This document shows positions 35,367-44,659 of a DNA stretch of 64,000 nt, one piece after another. A program made the translations under genes and the position numbers. Within the stretch, counting starts at the first letter, position 1, and each line of letters opens with the position of its first letter. Source of the stretch: Trichothermofontia sp964536415 (GTDB lineage Bacteria; Cyanobacteriota; Cyanobacteriia; B231); assembly GCA_964536415.1 (NCBI GenBank), contig CAZHXN010000005.1, positions 31,321-95,320 of the forward strand, in the 5' to 3' direction. The notes under the pieces were generated by a model. That model was not told the origin of the DNA. It worked only from the letters and a program-made list of their open reading frames with translations, and did not search any database.

Positions 35367-37736
35367 ATGGGTGACAAGTTTGGTGTGTCCTGGCCTCGTT
35401 CCTTCCCCCGTCAGCCCCGCAAGCGACCCACCCTCACCCAANNNNNNNNNNNNNNNNNNNNNNNNNNNNNNNNNNNNNNNNNNNNNNNNNNNNNNNNNNN
35501 NNNNNACCCTTCCTTGCCCGAAAAAAATGGGATTCCCCATCCCCCACCCAGTTGGCAACCGCCGGGGACCGGGGGACCGCTAGGACCGCCGATCGCCAAT
35601 GAAGTGGATCTCACCCAGATCTTGCAGGCCCTACGGCGGCGGGTATTGCTACTGGTGAGCGTGGCAGCCTGCGTGAGTGCGGTGGTTTGGTATCGAGGTG
35701 CCCAGATTGTGCCCCAGTATGAGGGCCAGTTTCGCTTGTTGGTCGAACCCGTGGCGAATGAGGACCCGTTGCCCCAAATCTTGAGTGATATGACCAATGG
35801 CAGTGTGGGACGCCGCGATCGCCTGGACTACGAAACGCAGATCCAGGTGTTGCGCAGTCCGGAAATTCTGGGACCGATTCTACAAACGCTCCAAACCCAA
35901 TATCCCCAGGTAACCTATGAGACGCTGAGCCAGCGGTTGACGATCGTCCGGCTTCAGGAAACCAAGATCCTAGAAATTCGCTATCGTCACCCAGACCCAC
36001 AGCAGATTAAAGCTGTGTTGGATCAGTTGGCCCAGGGGTACCTGCGCCATAGTCTGCTCGAACGGCAAACCTCGCTGAGCCAGGGGATTCAGTTTGTGGA
36101 AGCCCAAATCCCGTTGATGCAGGCGCGGGTGAATCGGTTACAAGCGACGCTCCAAACTCTCCGGCAACAGTATGCCTTGATCGATCCCACCACCAAAGCG
36201 ACAGAACTGGAAACCCAACTGAGTACGCTGGAAAGTCAACGGCTGGAGGTGCAACTCCAACTGCAAGCGGCTCGGCAACGCTTGGCCAGTCTGAGTCAGC
36301 CCGAAACAGCGATCGCAACCCTGCGATCGGATTCCCTCTATCAAAGCCTATTAGAGCAGTTGCGCACCGTGGATGGGCAGATTGCCGCCGAGTTGGCGCG
36401 ATCGCGGGCCAACAGTCCCCCGATTCGGGCGCTACAACGCCAGCGGGCGAATCTCTTACCCCAGCTTTACCAGGAAGCCGAGCGCACCCTGGGGGGGCAA
36501 TTAGCGGTGGCAGCCCATGAGTACCAGGTCCTCCAAAGTCGGCAGCAAACCCTACTCGCCGTCGAAAGTCGCTTGCGGCAACAATTTGAGCAACTGCCCG
36601 TGCTGTTTCGCTTCAACACGGATTTACAACGGGAACTGACACTGGCGACAGAGGGCCTGACCCGGTTACTGGCAGCCCGTGAGCGGTTGCTGCTGGATGC
36701 TGCCCAACGGGAGGTCCCCTGGCAACTGTTGGTAACGCCGGAGGTCCCCCGCCGTCCGGTGGAGCCGAATATCCCCCGGCAGTTACTTCTGGGGGCGATC
36801 GCGGGTCTGTTGGCCGGGGGGGCAGCCGTGTTCCTGGCAGAGAAGCTGGACGAGGCGATCCAGACGCTAGAGGATCTGCAACAAGTGACGCGGGTACCTC
36901 TATTAGGAGTAGTTCCTTTCAGTGATCACTTGGCCCAGGAACAGCGGTTAATCCACCTAGAGGATTTGCCAACCCCACCGACGACGCGGGAGCCACACCG
37001 GAGGCTAGGACGGGAGAACGGCTATCGGCATTACAAGCTGGTGCCGTTCCTGGAGGCGTTTCGATCGCTGTGGACGGTGATCTCGCTCTTGGGGAATCTC
37101 AGCCCGATCCGGTCCTTTGTGATTAGCTCAGCGGCTCCAGCAGAAGGCAAGTCAACGGTAGCCCTGAACCTGGCCCATGCGGCAGCGGTCATGGAAAAGC
37201 GGATTCTGCTTGTCGACGCGGATCTGCGACGGCCCCAATTGCATCGGGTGCTCAATCTGCCCAATGATCAGGGCCTGAGTACGCTGCTCACAACGGAAGC
37301 ACCGCCCAACGAGATGGTGCAGTCAATTTCCCAGGAGAAAAATCTCTTTGTGCTGACGGCAGGCCCCTCCCCCCGTGATCCCTCGCGGTTGTTGGGATCG
37401 CGGCGGATGCAGGACATTGTGCAGGCGTTTGAGCGTCAGTTTGATGTCGTGATTTACGATACGCCGCCGCTGCTGGGGTTCTCGGATGCCCAGGTGCTAG
37501 CGCCCTATACCAATGGCCTGGTGGTCGTGGTGGGCCTAGGGAAGACAAAGCGATCGGGCCTAACCCGTGTGATCAGCAATCTCAAAACGGCGCAAATCCC
37601 GCTGATTGGCCTGATTGCCAATGGAGTGAAGCGCGTCGCCGCCGCCGGGTATTCCTACGGTGGCTACTACTATCGCTATTACCACCGCCAACCCCCCAGC
37701 CTGGAGGAACGCCCCCCCTCAACGGGTTCTCAGTGA
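35367..37736 (+). CDS. Wzz/GumC polysaccharide co-polymerase fused to a BY-kinase (contains an assembly gap)
   Basis: About 789 residues. A Wzz-type domain starts after the gap (NEVDLTQILQALRRRVLLLV, first membrane helix), then a long periplasmic coiled coil (about residues 190-440), a second helix (LLLGAIAGLLAGGAAVFLAE) and a cytoplasmic tyrosine autokinase. The kinase has Walker A APAEGKST, Walker A' ILLVDADLRRPQ, Walker B VVIYDTPPLL and a C-terminal tyrosine cluster (YSYGGYYYRYYH). It sets polysaccharide chain length and is regulated by Tyr phosphorylation. The start at 35367 is uncertain because 64 N (35442-35505) hide part of the N-terminus. It begins 36 bases after the export gene. Confidence 0.87.
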   Translation: MGDKFGVSWPRSFPRQPRKRPTLTQXXXXXXXXXXXXXXXXXXXXXXPSLPEKNGIPHPPPSWQPPGTGGPLGPPIANEVDLTQILQALRRRVLLLVSVAACVSAVVWYRGAQIVPQYEGQFRLLVEPVANEDPLPQILSDMTNGSVGRRDRLDYETQIQVLRSPEILGPILQTLQTQYPQVTYETLSQRLTIVRLQETKILEIRYRHPDPQQIKAVLDQLAQGYLRHSLLERQTSLSQGIQFVEAQIPLMQARVNRLQATLQTLRQQYALIDPTTKATELETQLSTLESQRLEVQLQLQAARQRLASLSQPETAIATLRSDSLYQSLLEQLRTVDGQIAAELARSRANSPPIRALQRQRANLLPQLYQEAERTLGGQLAVAAHEYQVLQSRQQTLLAVESRLRQQFEQLPVLFRFNTDLQRELTLATEGLTRLLAARERLLLDAAQREVPWQLLVTPEVPRRPVEPNIPRQLLLGAIAGLLAGGAAVFLAEKLDEAIQTLEDLQQVTRVPLLGVVPFSDHLAQEQRLIHLEDLPTPPTTREPHRRLGRENGYRHYKLVPFLEAFRSLWTVISLLGNLSPIRSFVISSAAPAEGKSTVALNLAHAAAVMEKRILLVDADLRRPQLHRVLNLPNDQGLSTLLTTEAPPNEMVQSISQEKNLFVLTAGPSPRDPSRLLGSRRMQDIVQAFERQFDVVIYDTPPLLGFSDAQVLAPYTNGLVVVVGLGKTKRSGLTRVISNLKTAQIPLIGLIANGVKRVAAAGYSYGGYYYRYYHRQPPSLEERPPSTGSQ
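35442..35505. other. Assembly gap (64 N) in the co-polymerase/kinase N-terminus
   Basis: Unknown bases; the size may be nominal. It leaves the kinase start codon and first residues unproven. Confidence 0.95.
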
Positions 37737-38164
37737 ATACAGCCGTGATAAAGCAGCAATTTACGAGCAGTACGGTTTTTCTTTGCAAGGTAGCGTCGGT
37801 TCCAAAGATTGGGCGGTATTTACAGCGATTTTATTGAACGATCGGGCAAGAGTCGGCGATGGCGCAGATTTAGAGAACTACGAGGTAAAGTCTGCTATTC
37901 TTGGAAGTAGCTTTGAATATCAGTATCATAGAAATCGCGGACTAGATAAGCTAACTGATGATAAAAGTGTGGATCATATTTTTGTCGCCAGAAGTGAAAC
38001 ATACGCATGTAGAAGTTTGGCTAGTTGAACGAACTCGGATGATCCCTATCTTCGATCGGTGGCTGCCGGAACTTCGCCAAAACTATGAAACCGCAGCAAG
38101 GCAAAGATTTCGACGTTCAGTGACTTATGGTTTTGTTAGAAACCAAGGAGTTCAACTTCTATAA
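37735..38164 (+). pseudogene. Remnant of a type II restriction endonuclease (frameshifted)
   Basis: Two frames joined near 37975-38020 give one protein-like sequence. The first carries SVGSKDWAVFTAIL and DGADLENYEVKSA, the second continues HTHVEVWLVERTRMIPIFD and ends FVRNQGVQLL at 38164. The D...EVK pattern is that of a PD-(D/E)XK nuclease active site. It lacks a credible start codon, since homology-like sequence begins at the stop of the kinase gene. It is read towards the DNA methyltransferase remnant on the other strand, the convergent layout of many restriction-modification pairs. The endonuclease call is inference from this context; the specificity is unknown. Confidence 0.6.
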
Positions 38165-38165
38165 A

Positions 38166-38716
38166 TTAGCGCTGGAGAATTGAGCTACTCTTTAGAAGAG
38201 ACTTAGCTAAGGGATTCAGAATATTTTCAGCAATCCAGACAACGACGGGTACGCAAACAGCATCACCAAACCCAGTTAGAGCCTGGTTAATTTGTAATGG
38301 AATCGGGTAATCATCTGGAACACCTTGTAATCTTGCATATTCACGCGGTGTCATCAGACGCATTTTAATAGTTCCTCGGCCAACTCTGATCAACATTTGC
38401 CGACTACTCCCTCCTCTGGCGGTTCTTAGGCACCCAGCAAGACCATCTTTTCTGATTTCGGCCTTCTGCTTACCCTGACGAACCCGTCTGTACATCGAAC
38501 AGTAAGTGTATTTTGATAGCTGTTGTAATCCTTGTACATCTCAAACTTACTATATGCCCAGTCATTAGCGAAAATAATTTTCCAACCAGCTTTCTCTAGC
38601 CCTAATCTGATTAAACCAATACCTGCAAAGTACTCTGCACAGGTTAGCTGACTGTCAAGGCTTACAGCTTTTCTGACTCCAGATATAGCCTCGTCTTTTA
38701 TCTCTAAAAGGGGCAT
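38166..38716 (-). pseudogene. DNA (cytosine-5) methyltransferase, internally deleted
   Basis: The N-terminal piece (from 38716) has the SAM-binding motif I, EYFAGIGLIRLGLEKAGW, then FANDW. The C-terminal piece (to 38166, another frame) has motif VIII-X features: LRTARGGSSRQM, LMTPREYARLQGVPDDY and LTGFGDAVCVPVV. Everything between, including the catalytic Pro-Cys motif IV and the ENV motif VI, is missing, and a frame change lies near 38490-38530. The enzyme cannot be active. The stop is 1 base from the end of the endonuclease remnant, so both halves of the system have decayed together. Confidence 0.85.
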
Positions 38717-38973
38717 TGTGCTTACGTTCTAAATCTTGAGGATTTATTAATTGATGGATTTATTAATTGATATTGTTATGATTAGCATAGCCTTACTCTG
38801 ATGTTTGAGTCAACTCAATTATGGAGAATTCGACAAAAAGCAATATCAACGAAGAAGCGAGAAACGAAGTCTATTGGGTTTGATGTACTAATCCGCAAAA
38901 AAAGGACAGGTGAGGGCTAGCCTGCCTGTCCGGTTGAACGAATTCCGCAGTGTAGGTTTGGAACTGGAACTTC

Positions 38974-41900
38974 CTAGACGAAGTTCATGCGTGAGAAGAG
39001 ACTGTCGTTGGGGGCGATATCCTTGAGGACGGCGATCAATTCATCTTCTTCGTCCCAAGTACCAGGGGTAGAGCCGTCGTCGATATAAATGCCGGTACCG
39101 CCGGGTAAGCCGTTGGGGCTGAAGTTGAGCAGGTAGGGGACGCCGCCTTTGAGTTGCAGCCGATCTTGGGAGGCGTTGAAGTCCTCAATCAGCGCATAGT
39201 CGCCGTAGCCCGCGCCGGGGCCAATATTGTTGTAGTAGACGGTGTTGGGGGTACCCAGGACAAAGAGGTTTGCACCTTCACCACCGACGAGGGTGTCGAT
39301 TTCGCCGACGGATTCCCGATCGCGCCCAACCCCATCGAGGGTATCGTCGCCCAGATCGCCGCTGAGGTAGTCATCCCCACGATCGCCTAGCAAGGCGTCA
39401 TTGCCTTTACCGCCGTAGATCGTGTCATCGCCGTCGCCGCCACGCACGGTATCATTACCGAGGTCGCCGCGTAGGCGATCATGGCCGCGTTCGCCGTTGA
39501 TAAAGTCGTTGTCTTTGCCGCCGTAGATCGTGTCGTCGCCATCCCCGCCATAGAGGCGATCGTCACCCTGATTGCCGAACAATTTGTCACTGCCATTACC
39601 ACCCACGATCAAATCATTGCCGGATTGGGCATAGATAGTATCGTTACCACCGGCACCATCGATCGTGTCATCGAAGGGACCGCCATAGATGGTTTCAGGT
39701 TTTTCCGTCCCCCTAAAGTTATTACTGGTGATCGTTGAAAGATAGATAGGGGGTAGGGGGTTGCTGGGGGGTGGCTCGATCGTTGGCGTCAAAGCCGGGG
39801 GCACAAAGGGTGGCGGGAAGCCAGGGAAAGTGGGGGTGCCGGGAGTGCCGGGAGTGCCGGGAGTGGAGGGGGATAACATAGTAGTGGAGGCCGTAGCAGT
39901 GTTGTTATTCTCATTACTCTCGGTGATCTTGTTATCCGGATCAACGACTGCGGTGTTAGTCAGGGTGCCGGTGTTACCGGGAGCGGTGCCGGTGATGGTG
40001 AGGGTGGCGCTTTGGCCAGGGGTGAGGCTACCACCACTGAAGGTGACGATGCCGCCAGATTGGTTGGCAGTGAAGCCACTACTGACGGTGGTGCTGCCGA
40101 AGGTGAAGCCGCTGGGGAGGGTGTCTTTGACGACGATGTCGGTGGCGGCTTTGCCGCCTTCGTTCTTGACCGTAAGCGTGTAGTTAAGGGTGCCGCCCGT
40201 CGGGACTGGATCAGGACTGTCAGTTTTAGTAATTGTCAGGTCGGCTAGGGCACTAACGGTAGTTGTGTCAGGTCCAGTGTTGTTAGTTAAAACCGGGTCG
40301 CTCACGCCACTGGGGGGGGAGATAACGGCGGTGTTGGTGATGATTGTGCCATCGGTGGCATTAGGTGCCACAGTGGCAATAACAGTATAGGTAATTGCAC
40401 TGCCAATCGGCATGGTGACCGTATCGCTAATGGGACCGGTACCAGAAGGATCGACTCCACTGGCACCGCCCGTGCTGCTGGTCCAGGTGGGGTTCTGCAA
40501 GATGGCAGGAAAAGTATCAGTAATAGTGACACCAGCAGCGGTGTCCGGACCCGCATTGGTAGCAGTAATGGTGTAGGTGATGGGTGCGCCAGCATCAACA
40601 GTGGCTAAACCATCAGTTTTAGTAATTCCCAAATCAGCAACAAGCGCCTCATCAGGCAGATCCGTCCCAAAAATCCTGAGACCCCATGAGTTCCAGGTTC
40701 CTGTATCCATAGCAACTTCGTCGGAAACCTGTAAGGTCCAGGTTCCAAGTGAAGACTCACCCCAATTGCGAACCGTACTAAAAGTCCAATTTGAGTAGCC
40801 AGTTGTGGCTAGAGAACTGGGCGTGAAAGCTTCTGCCAGTCTAGATTGTGTGCCACTCGGTGAGGTTAGGGTAATGTCGAGATCAGGCCAGTGGGTATGA
40901 GGTGCATTAAAAACAACCTCAACAGACTCAATATTAATATTCGCTGGTACGTTAAAGGTACGAGTAAGTCCCGTTGGGTTATTATCAGGAATGGCAGCAT
41001 TAACATTGATCGTACCACTATCAAATGAGACTTCAGGACCTACATTTGTCCAACTAGCAGCAGTCGCTACAACAGCACCAGCGTCGATCGCCCCAAAACC
41101 ATATTTATGGTTGATATGATAGCTTGCACCATTGACTGCCCAATCAGCATCGGTTGGATCATTCTGTCTCGCTGTTTCAACTAGAATATGCTGTACATCG
41201 CGCCAGGTTAGGCCAGGATTAACCTCGAGCATTAAGGCAATAACACCAGCAACCAGAGGCGCGGCGGAGGAAGTACCATTAAAGGAATTGGTGTAGTCAA
41301 AGTCTGAATAGTCCCCTGTACCATGATAACCCCCTAAACCATTAACGTTATATCCACTAGCCCCGACCTGATCGGTTGTGGTAATACCAGCATGCACATT
41401 TGGTGTGCCTCCGGAAGGAGCCGTGATGAGCATCGCTGCTCCAGGCTCACTGTAAAAAGTTTGCTCACCATTAAAATCAATGGCTCCTACCGCAATCGTA
41501 AACCGGGAATTGGCATAGCCATCATAGTTGACATCGTCGTCGTCTGCTAAGCCATTGCCAGCAGACCAGACATAGATACTCCCTAATCCACCACGACCAT
41601 TGGTAATACCATTGAGCAGTGCTGCGGTCGTCATCGGTCCTGGAGCTGTTAGACCGAAACTAGCGGGATCATCGGTAGGTCCCCAACTATTGTTATAGAT
41701 ATGAATATCTTGTGGTGCGTGGGAGAGGGCACCAGAATCAGTAGCATCATTAAGTGTAGCTGCTCGTAACCCTGCGATCGAGGCATTCAACCCTGAGCCG
41801 GAAACCCCAATTCCATTATTGCCACGCGCCGCAGCTACCCCTGCAACTGCTGTCCCGTGATCCTCAGATGGGAAGACAGGGGCAGGATCATTATCGTTAT

Positions 41901-42528
41901 CAATATAATCAAAGTCCAGGTCACTGCGATAACCAGGAGCTAGGTCTGGATGGTTATAGTCCACCCCCTCATCAACAATACCAATGACGACACCATTACC
42001 TGTTGCTGTATCCCACGCAGGTTCAAGATTAGCATCTTCACCCGCTGTACCAGCGAATCCAAAAACAGTTTGCCCCGTGTTCTTCAGATGCCATTGATCT
42101 ATGTACAGCGGATCATTGGGCACTAGCTTGGAACTAGCCTTTCCCTGGACCAAGGGATAATAAAACTCTACGTCTGATTGCGATCGTATCAATTCGGCGA
42201 TACTAACCGGATCATCTTCAGGTGAAAACTCCAGAATAAATGCATGGCCCAGAAACCTGGCACTTCCCAGCAAACTAGCATTGAGTGTCTGTGCCAGTTG
42301 CAGGGGATCACGATTTGGTGAAACTCCAACGACCCATTGCGTTGTATTATTAATCTGCTCTAAAGAATAAATGCTTAAGTCAGAGGCACGCTTAATAGCT
42401 ACTTGTACCACATCAGGAAGTGTCGTGGCACTCCCCCTGATTTCAGAAGGTGAAGGAGTATTCTCTAGACGCAAAAATTCATGCGAAGATGCAGCTTTAT
42501 AACTCTTCCCAGAATTGATCGTAGCCAT
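38974..42528 (-). CDS. Secreted subtilisin-family (S8) protease with P domain, DUF11/CARDB repeats and RTX tail
   Basis: 1184 residues. Domains in order: pro-region (1-135), S8 catalytic domain (about 140-490) with Asp186 (GIVDEGVD), His224 (SEDHGTAVAG), oxyanion Asn325 and Ser420 (FNGTSSAAP), and a proprotein-convertase P domain (about 520-640). Two DUF11/CARDB adhesin-like domains follow (about 650-890), then a Pro-rich linker, some ten GGxGxDxLxG RTX calcium-binding repeats (about 955-1090), and a C-terminal domain (GGEGANLFVLGT...). There is no signal peptide; the RTX tail indicates type I secretion. It is a predicted extracellular calcium-dependent endoprotease. No transporter genes lie nearby. 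Confidence 0.93.
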   Translation of the reverse strand: MATINSGKSYKAASSHEFLRLENTPSPSEIRGSATTLPDVVQVAIKRASDLSIYSLEQINNTTQWVVGVSPNRDPLQLAQTLNASLLGSARFLGHAFILEFSPEDDPVSIAELIRSQSDVEFYYPLVQGKASSKLVPNDPLYIDQWHLKNTGQTVFGFAGTAGEDANLEPAWDTATGNGVVIGIVDEGVDYNHPDLAPGYRSDLDFDYIDNDNDPAPVFPSEDHGTAVAGVAAARGNNGIGVSGSGLNASIAGLRAATLNDATDSGALSHAPQDIHIYNNSWGPTDDPASFGLTAPGPMTTAALLNGITNGRGGLGSIYVWSAGNGLADDDDVNYDGYANSRFTIAVGAIDFNGEQTFYSEPGAAMLITAPSGGTPNVHAGITTTDQVGASGYNVNGLGGYHGTGDYSDFDYTNSFNGTSSAAPLVAGVIALMLEVNPGLTWRDVQHILVETARQNDPTDADWAVNGASYHINHKYGFGAIDAGAVVATAASWTNVGPEVSFDSGTINVNAAIPDNNPTGLTRTFNVPANINIESVEVVFNAPHTHWPDLDITLTSPSGTQSRLAEAFTPSSLATTGYSNWTFSTVRNWGESSLGTWTLQVSDEVAMDTGTWNSWGLRIFGTDLPDEALVADLGITKTDGLATVDAGAPITYTITATNAGPDTAAGVTITDTFPAILQNPTWTSSTGGASGVDPSGTGPISDTVTMPIGSAITYTVIATVAPNATDGTIITNTAVISPPSGVSDPVLTNNTGPDTTTVSALADLTITKTDSPDPVPTGGTLNYTLTVKNEGGKAATDIVVKDTLPSGFTFGSTTVSSGFTANQSGGIVTFSGGSLTPGQSATLTITGTAPGNTGTLTNTAVVDPDNKITESNENNNTATASTTMLSPSTPGTPGTPGTPTFPGFPPPFVPPALTPTIEPPPSNPLPPIYLSTITSNNFRGTEKPETIYGGPFDDTIDGAGGNDTIYAQSGNDLIVGGNGSDKLFGNQGDDRLYGGDGDDTIYGGKDNDFINGERGHDRLRGDLGNDTVRGGDGDDTIYGGKGNDALLGDRGDDYLSGDLGDDTLDGVGRDRESVGEIDTLVGGEGANLFVLGTPNTVYYNNIGPGAGYGDYALIEDFNASQDRLQLKGGVPYLLNFSPNGLPGGTGIYIDDGSTPGTWDEEDELIAVLKDIAPNDSLFSRMNFV

Positions 42529-42731
42529 GATTGTCTTCTCCTGTAACTCTTCTCACACCACACATCCACCTAGTTCTGCCCAGGGGATGTCGCTTGGATA
42601 TACAAACAAAAAAGTAGCGATTCCAACGAACGCCACCAAACTTAATTAAGCTAAAAGTAATTCCAAGCAACAGCCAAAGAGCCTTAGCATTATAAAGCCC
42701 TGTTTAGTAACTGAGTGAACGATTTGCTCCC

Positions 42732-43630
42732 TTAAGATAACGCATATTTTAAAAGTGTCAAATCGAAAATCGCGAAATTTTGATGTGTGTTGAAAATTGA
42801 GATATTTACAGAATTTTCAATTAACACAGCGATCAATTCATCCTCCTCATCCCAAACACTAACATTGGGACCGTCATCGATATAAATCCCGGTCCCACCC
42901 GGTAAGCCATTGGGACTAAAGTTCAGGAGATAATTCACACCGCCTTTGAGTTGGAGCCGATCGCGGGAGGCATTAAAGTCCTCAACCAAGGCATAATCCC
43001 CATAGCCAGCACCCGGACCAATATGGTTGTAGTAAACCGTATTCGTCGTGCCGAGAACAAACAGATTGGCTCCTTCACCGCCCACTGTTGATCGCCAATT
43101 GCGGGTCCAGCGAGATCAATCCGCGCCGCGCCAACAAATCCATTCTCAACAAAAGGCAGTTCCCGTTGTCCCGGTAGATCACGCCGGAAGTAGCTAATAT
43201 AGGTGTTGTCCTCGCCTGAATGTTGGGCAGGATCAATATAGAATGTGCCGTTGGGTGACAGTACTTGCGCCTGAAATCCCAGGGGCGTCAAACTGAAGCG
43301 AAGGGTAGCCGCTGGATCATCGATGCCTTGCCCTCGATAGGTTTTAATCTCAGGGAATTTCTCCGCCAAAGCTGGCTCCATAATTGGAGCTTCAACAACC
43401 TGAAAACGGCTAAAGGTGCCATCTGGATTGGGCAGGCTAATTTGTAGAGGTGTCCTGGCTTCTGACGTAAACTCGCGGGGAGCATTAATGAGCAGGTTTT
43501 GAAAAGTATTGCGATCGAGGGCAAAGGCTTCAAAATGGGTGGGCCGAATTAAGTTTCCTTCATTAACCTCACGACGAAAATCCAGCGGAATGGGTGACCA
43601 AACACTCTCCGCACCAAAAGCAGTTGCCAT
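42732..43630 (-). pseudogene. Internally deleted RTX secreted protein (metalloprotease-like N-terminus)
   Basis: From 43630 the frame gives about 180 residues (ALDRNTFQNLLINAPREF, EIKTYRGQGIDDPAATLRF) that resemble the pro-region of large reprolysin-like secreted metallopeptidases. At about 43085 it changes frame into GGEGANLFVLGTTNTVYYNH and then LPGGTGIYIDDG, the same C-terminal domain as the neighbouring S8 protease. The catalytic part and the whole RTX array are absent. The simplest reading is a deletion that joined the two ends out of frame. The last 30 residues also drift away from the S8 protein's C-terminus. The metallopeptidase call is a family resemblance, not proof. Confidence 0.75.
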
Positions 43631-43778
43631 ACCATGCTCCTCGCCCTTCTCACATCACATCAACGGTGTATATGGCATAAACAAAGGACTGACACCCGCA
43701 ATCAGTGCCAAACCCCCCGCTTAAAGATTCAATTGTCCCCTCGACGATAACTTAAAAAAATCGAATGTCAAGGGCAGG

Positions 43779-44471
43779 TCAAGCGTGGGATTGGGGCAGC
43801 TTCACCTCGGCCCGCCACAGGAGCCGATCGCCCTGCCGATAGCCCACACTCACCACCTCTACCGGCTCCCCTGGCGGCACCATCCCCCTTTGGACCTGAT
43901 GAAGCTGCGGATCAAACGACACGATCGCCCCGATCGACCCAATTTCTACAACCCCCCAGTGGTGCAACAACTGCTTAATCGGTTGAGCTAAGCGCAGTAA
44001 CCGCTCTGCCGGTAAATCCGGCTTATTCGCCACTGCCGCCTCCGCCTTCGGCCACGATCGCAACCACGGCTCCAGAATATCCAAACTATCGCGCTGAAAC
44101 TGGGTCACGAGCGATCGTTGCTGTTGCACCAACTGAGCCTGAAGAATCCCATACTCCCGCTCATAAGCCGCTAGCCGCGTCACCAGCCCGACCAGCGTCT
44201 CAGACTGGCTTACCCCTTCATCCCCTGACCAATCCACCTGTATTGTCGGCGGCGTAAACATTTCCAGAAAAGTGCTAAAGGACATTTGCAGCGATCGGCT
44301 CAGGCACACCAACACCGCCAACGGCATTTCCCCCGCCCGTCCCTGACGTAAACGCCGAATTTGCCCACGGGAAACCCCCGCTAGCCGACCCAGGGCCGCA
44401 AAACTCGTAATCCCGACGACCTGCATCTGGCAGCGTAACTGGGGCGTAAAATCCGCAATCGGCCCTGCCAT
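43779..44471 (-). CDS. HTH protein fused to a GrpE-like C-terminal domain
   Basis: 230 residues. Residues 10-70 are an XRE-type helix-turn-helix (FAALGRLAGVSRGQIRRLRQG). A coiled-coil region (AAYEREYGILQAQLVQQQ) follows. The C-terminal 60 residues (LLHHWGVVEIGSIGAIVSFDPQ, then VEVVSVGYRQGDRLLWRAEV) look like the beta domain of the nucleotide-exchange factor GrpE, including the FDPxxHxV and GYRxGDRLLxxAxV patterns. True GrpE has no DNA-binding domain, so this is a distinct architecture I associate with cyanobacteria. It may link DNA binding to a chaperone-like partner; function unknown. Confidence 0.7.
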   Translation of the reverse strand: MAGPIADFTPQLRCQMQVVGITSFAALGRLAGVSRGQIRRLRQGRAGEMPLAVLVCLSRSLQMSFSTFLEMFTPPTIQVDWSGDEGVSQSETLVGLVTRLAAYEREYGILQAQLVQQQRSLVTQFQRDSLDILEPWLRSWPKAEAAVANKPDLPAERLLRLAQPIKQLLHHWGVVEIGSIGAIVSFDPQLHQVQRGMVPPGEPVEVVSVGYRQGDRLLWRAEVKLPQSHA

Positions 44472-44562
44472 ACTTCCTACCTAGTATCCTTTGTGGGACA
44501 GCCATCGTAACTGTCTTCAAGCCAACTATAGTCAACCCAAATAAGAACGATACAGTTCTTCG

Positions 44563-44602
44563 CTCCCCTCTCCCGCTCTGGGAGAGGGGCTGGGGGTGAG
44601 GA
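44563..44602. repeat. Dispersed hairpin repeat
   Basis: CCCCTCTCCC at 44565-44574 and GGGAGAGGGG at 44580-44589 form a 10-bp stem with loop GCTCT, followed by CTGGGGGTGAGG. This phrase is a widespread bacterial interspersed repeat. It lies between dps and the HTH-GrpE gene and could act as a transcript end. Confidence 0.65.
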
Positions 44603-44659
44603 TGCTGTTTCAGCCTAAATGGCAATGACTATATCCCACAACTTCCTCGCCAGTTTGAT

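Noticed and set aside
42732..43630. Two separate intact small genes
   Set aside because: Their sequences match the two ends of one large RTX exoprotein and meet at one point with a frame change, so a deletion is simpler.
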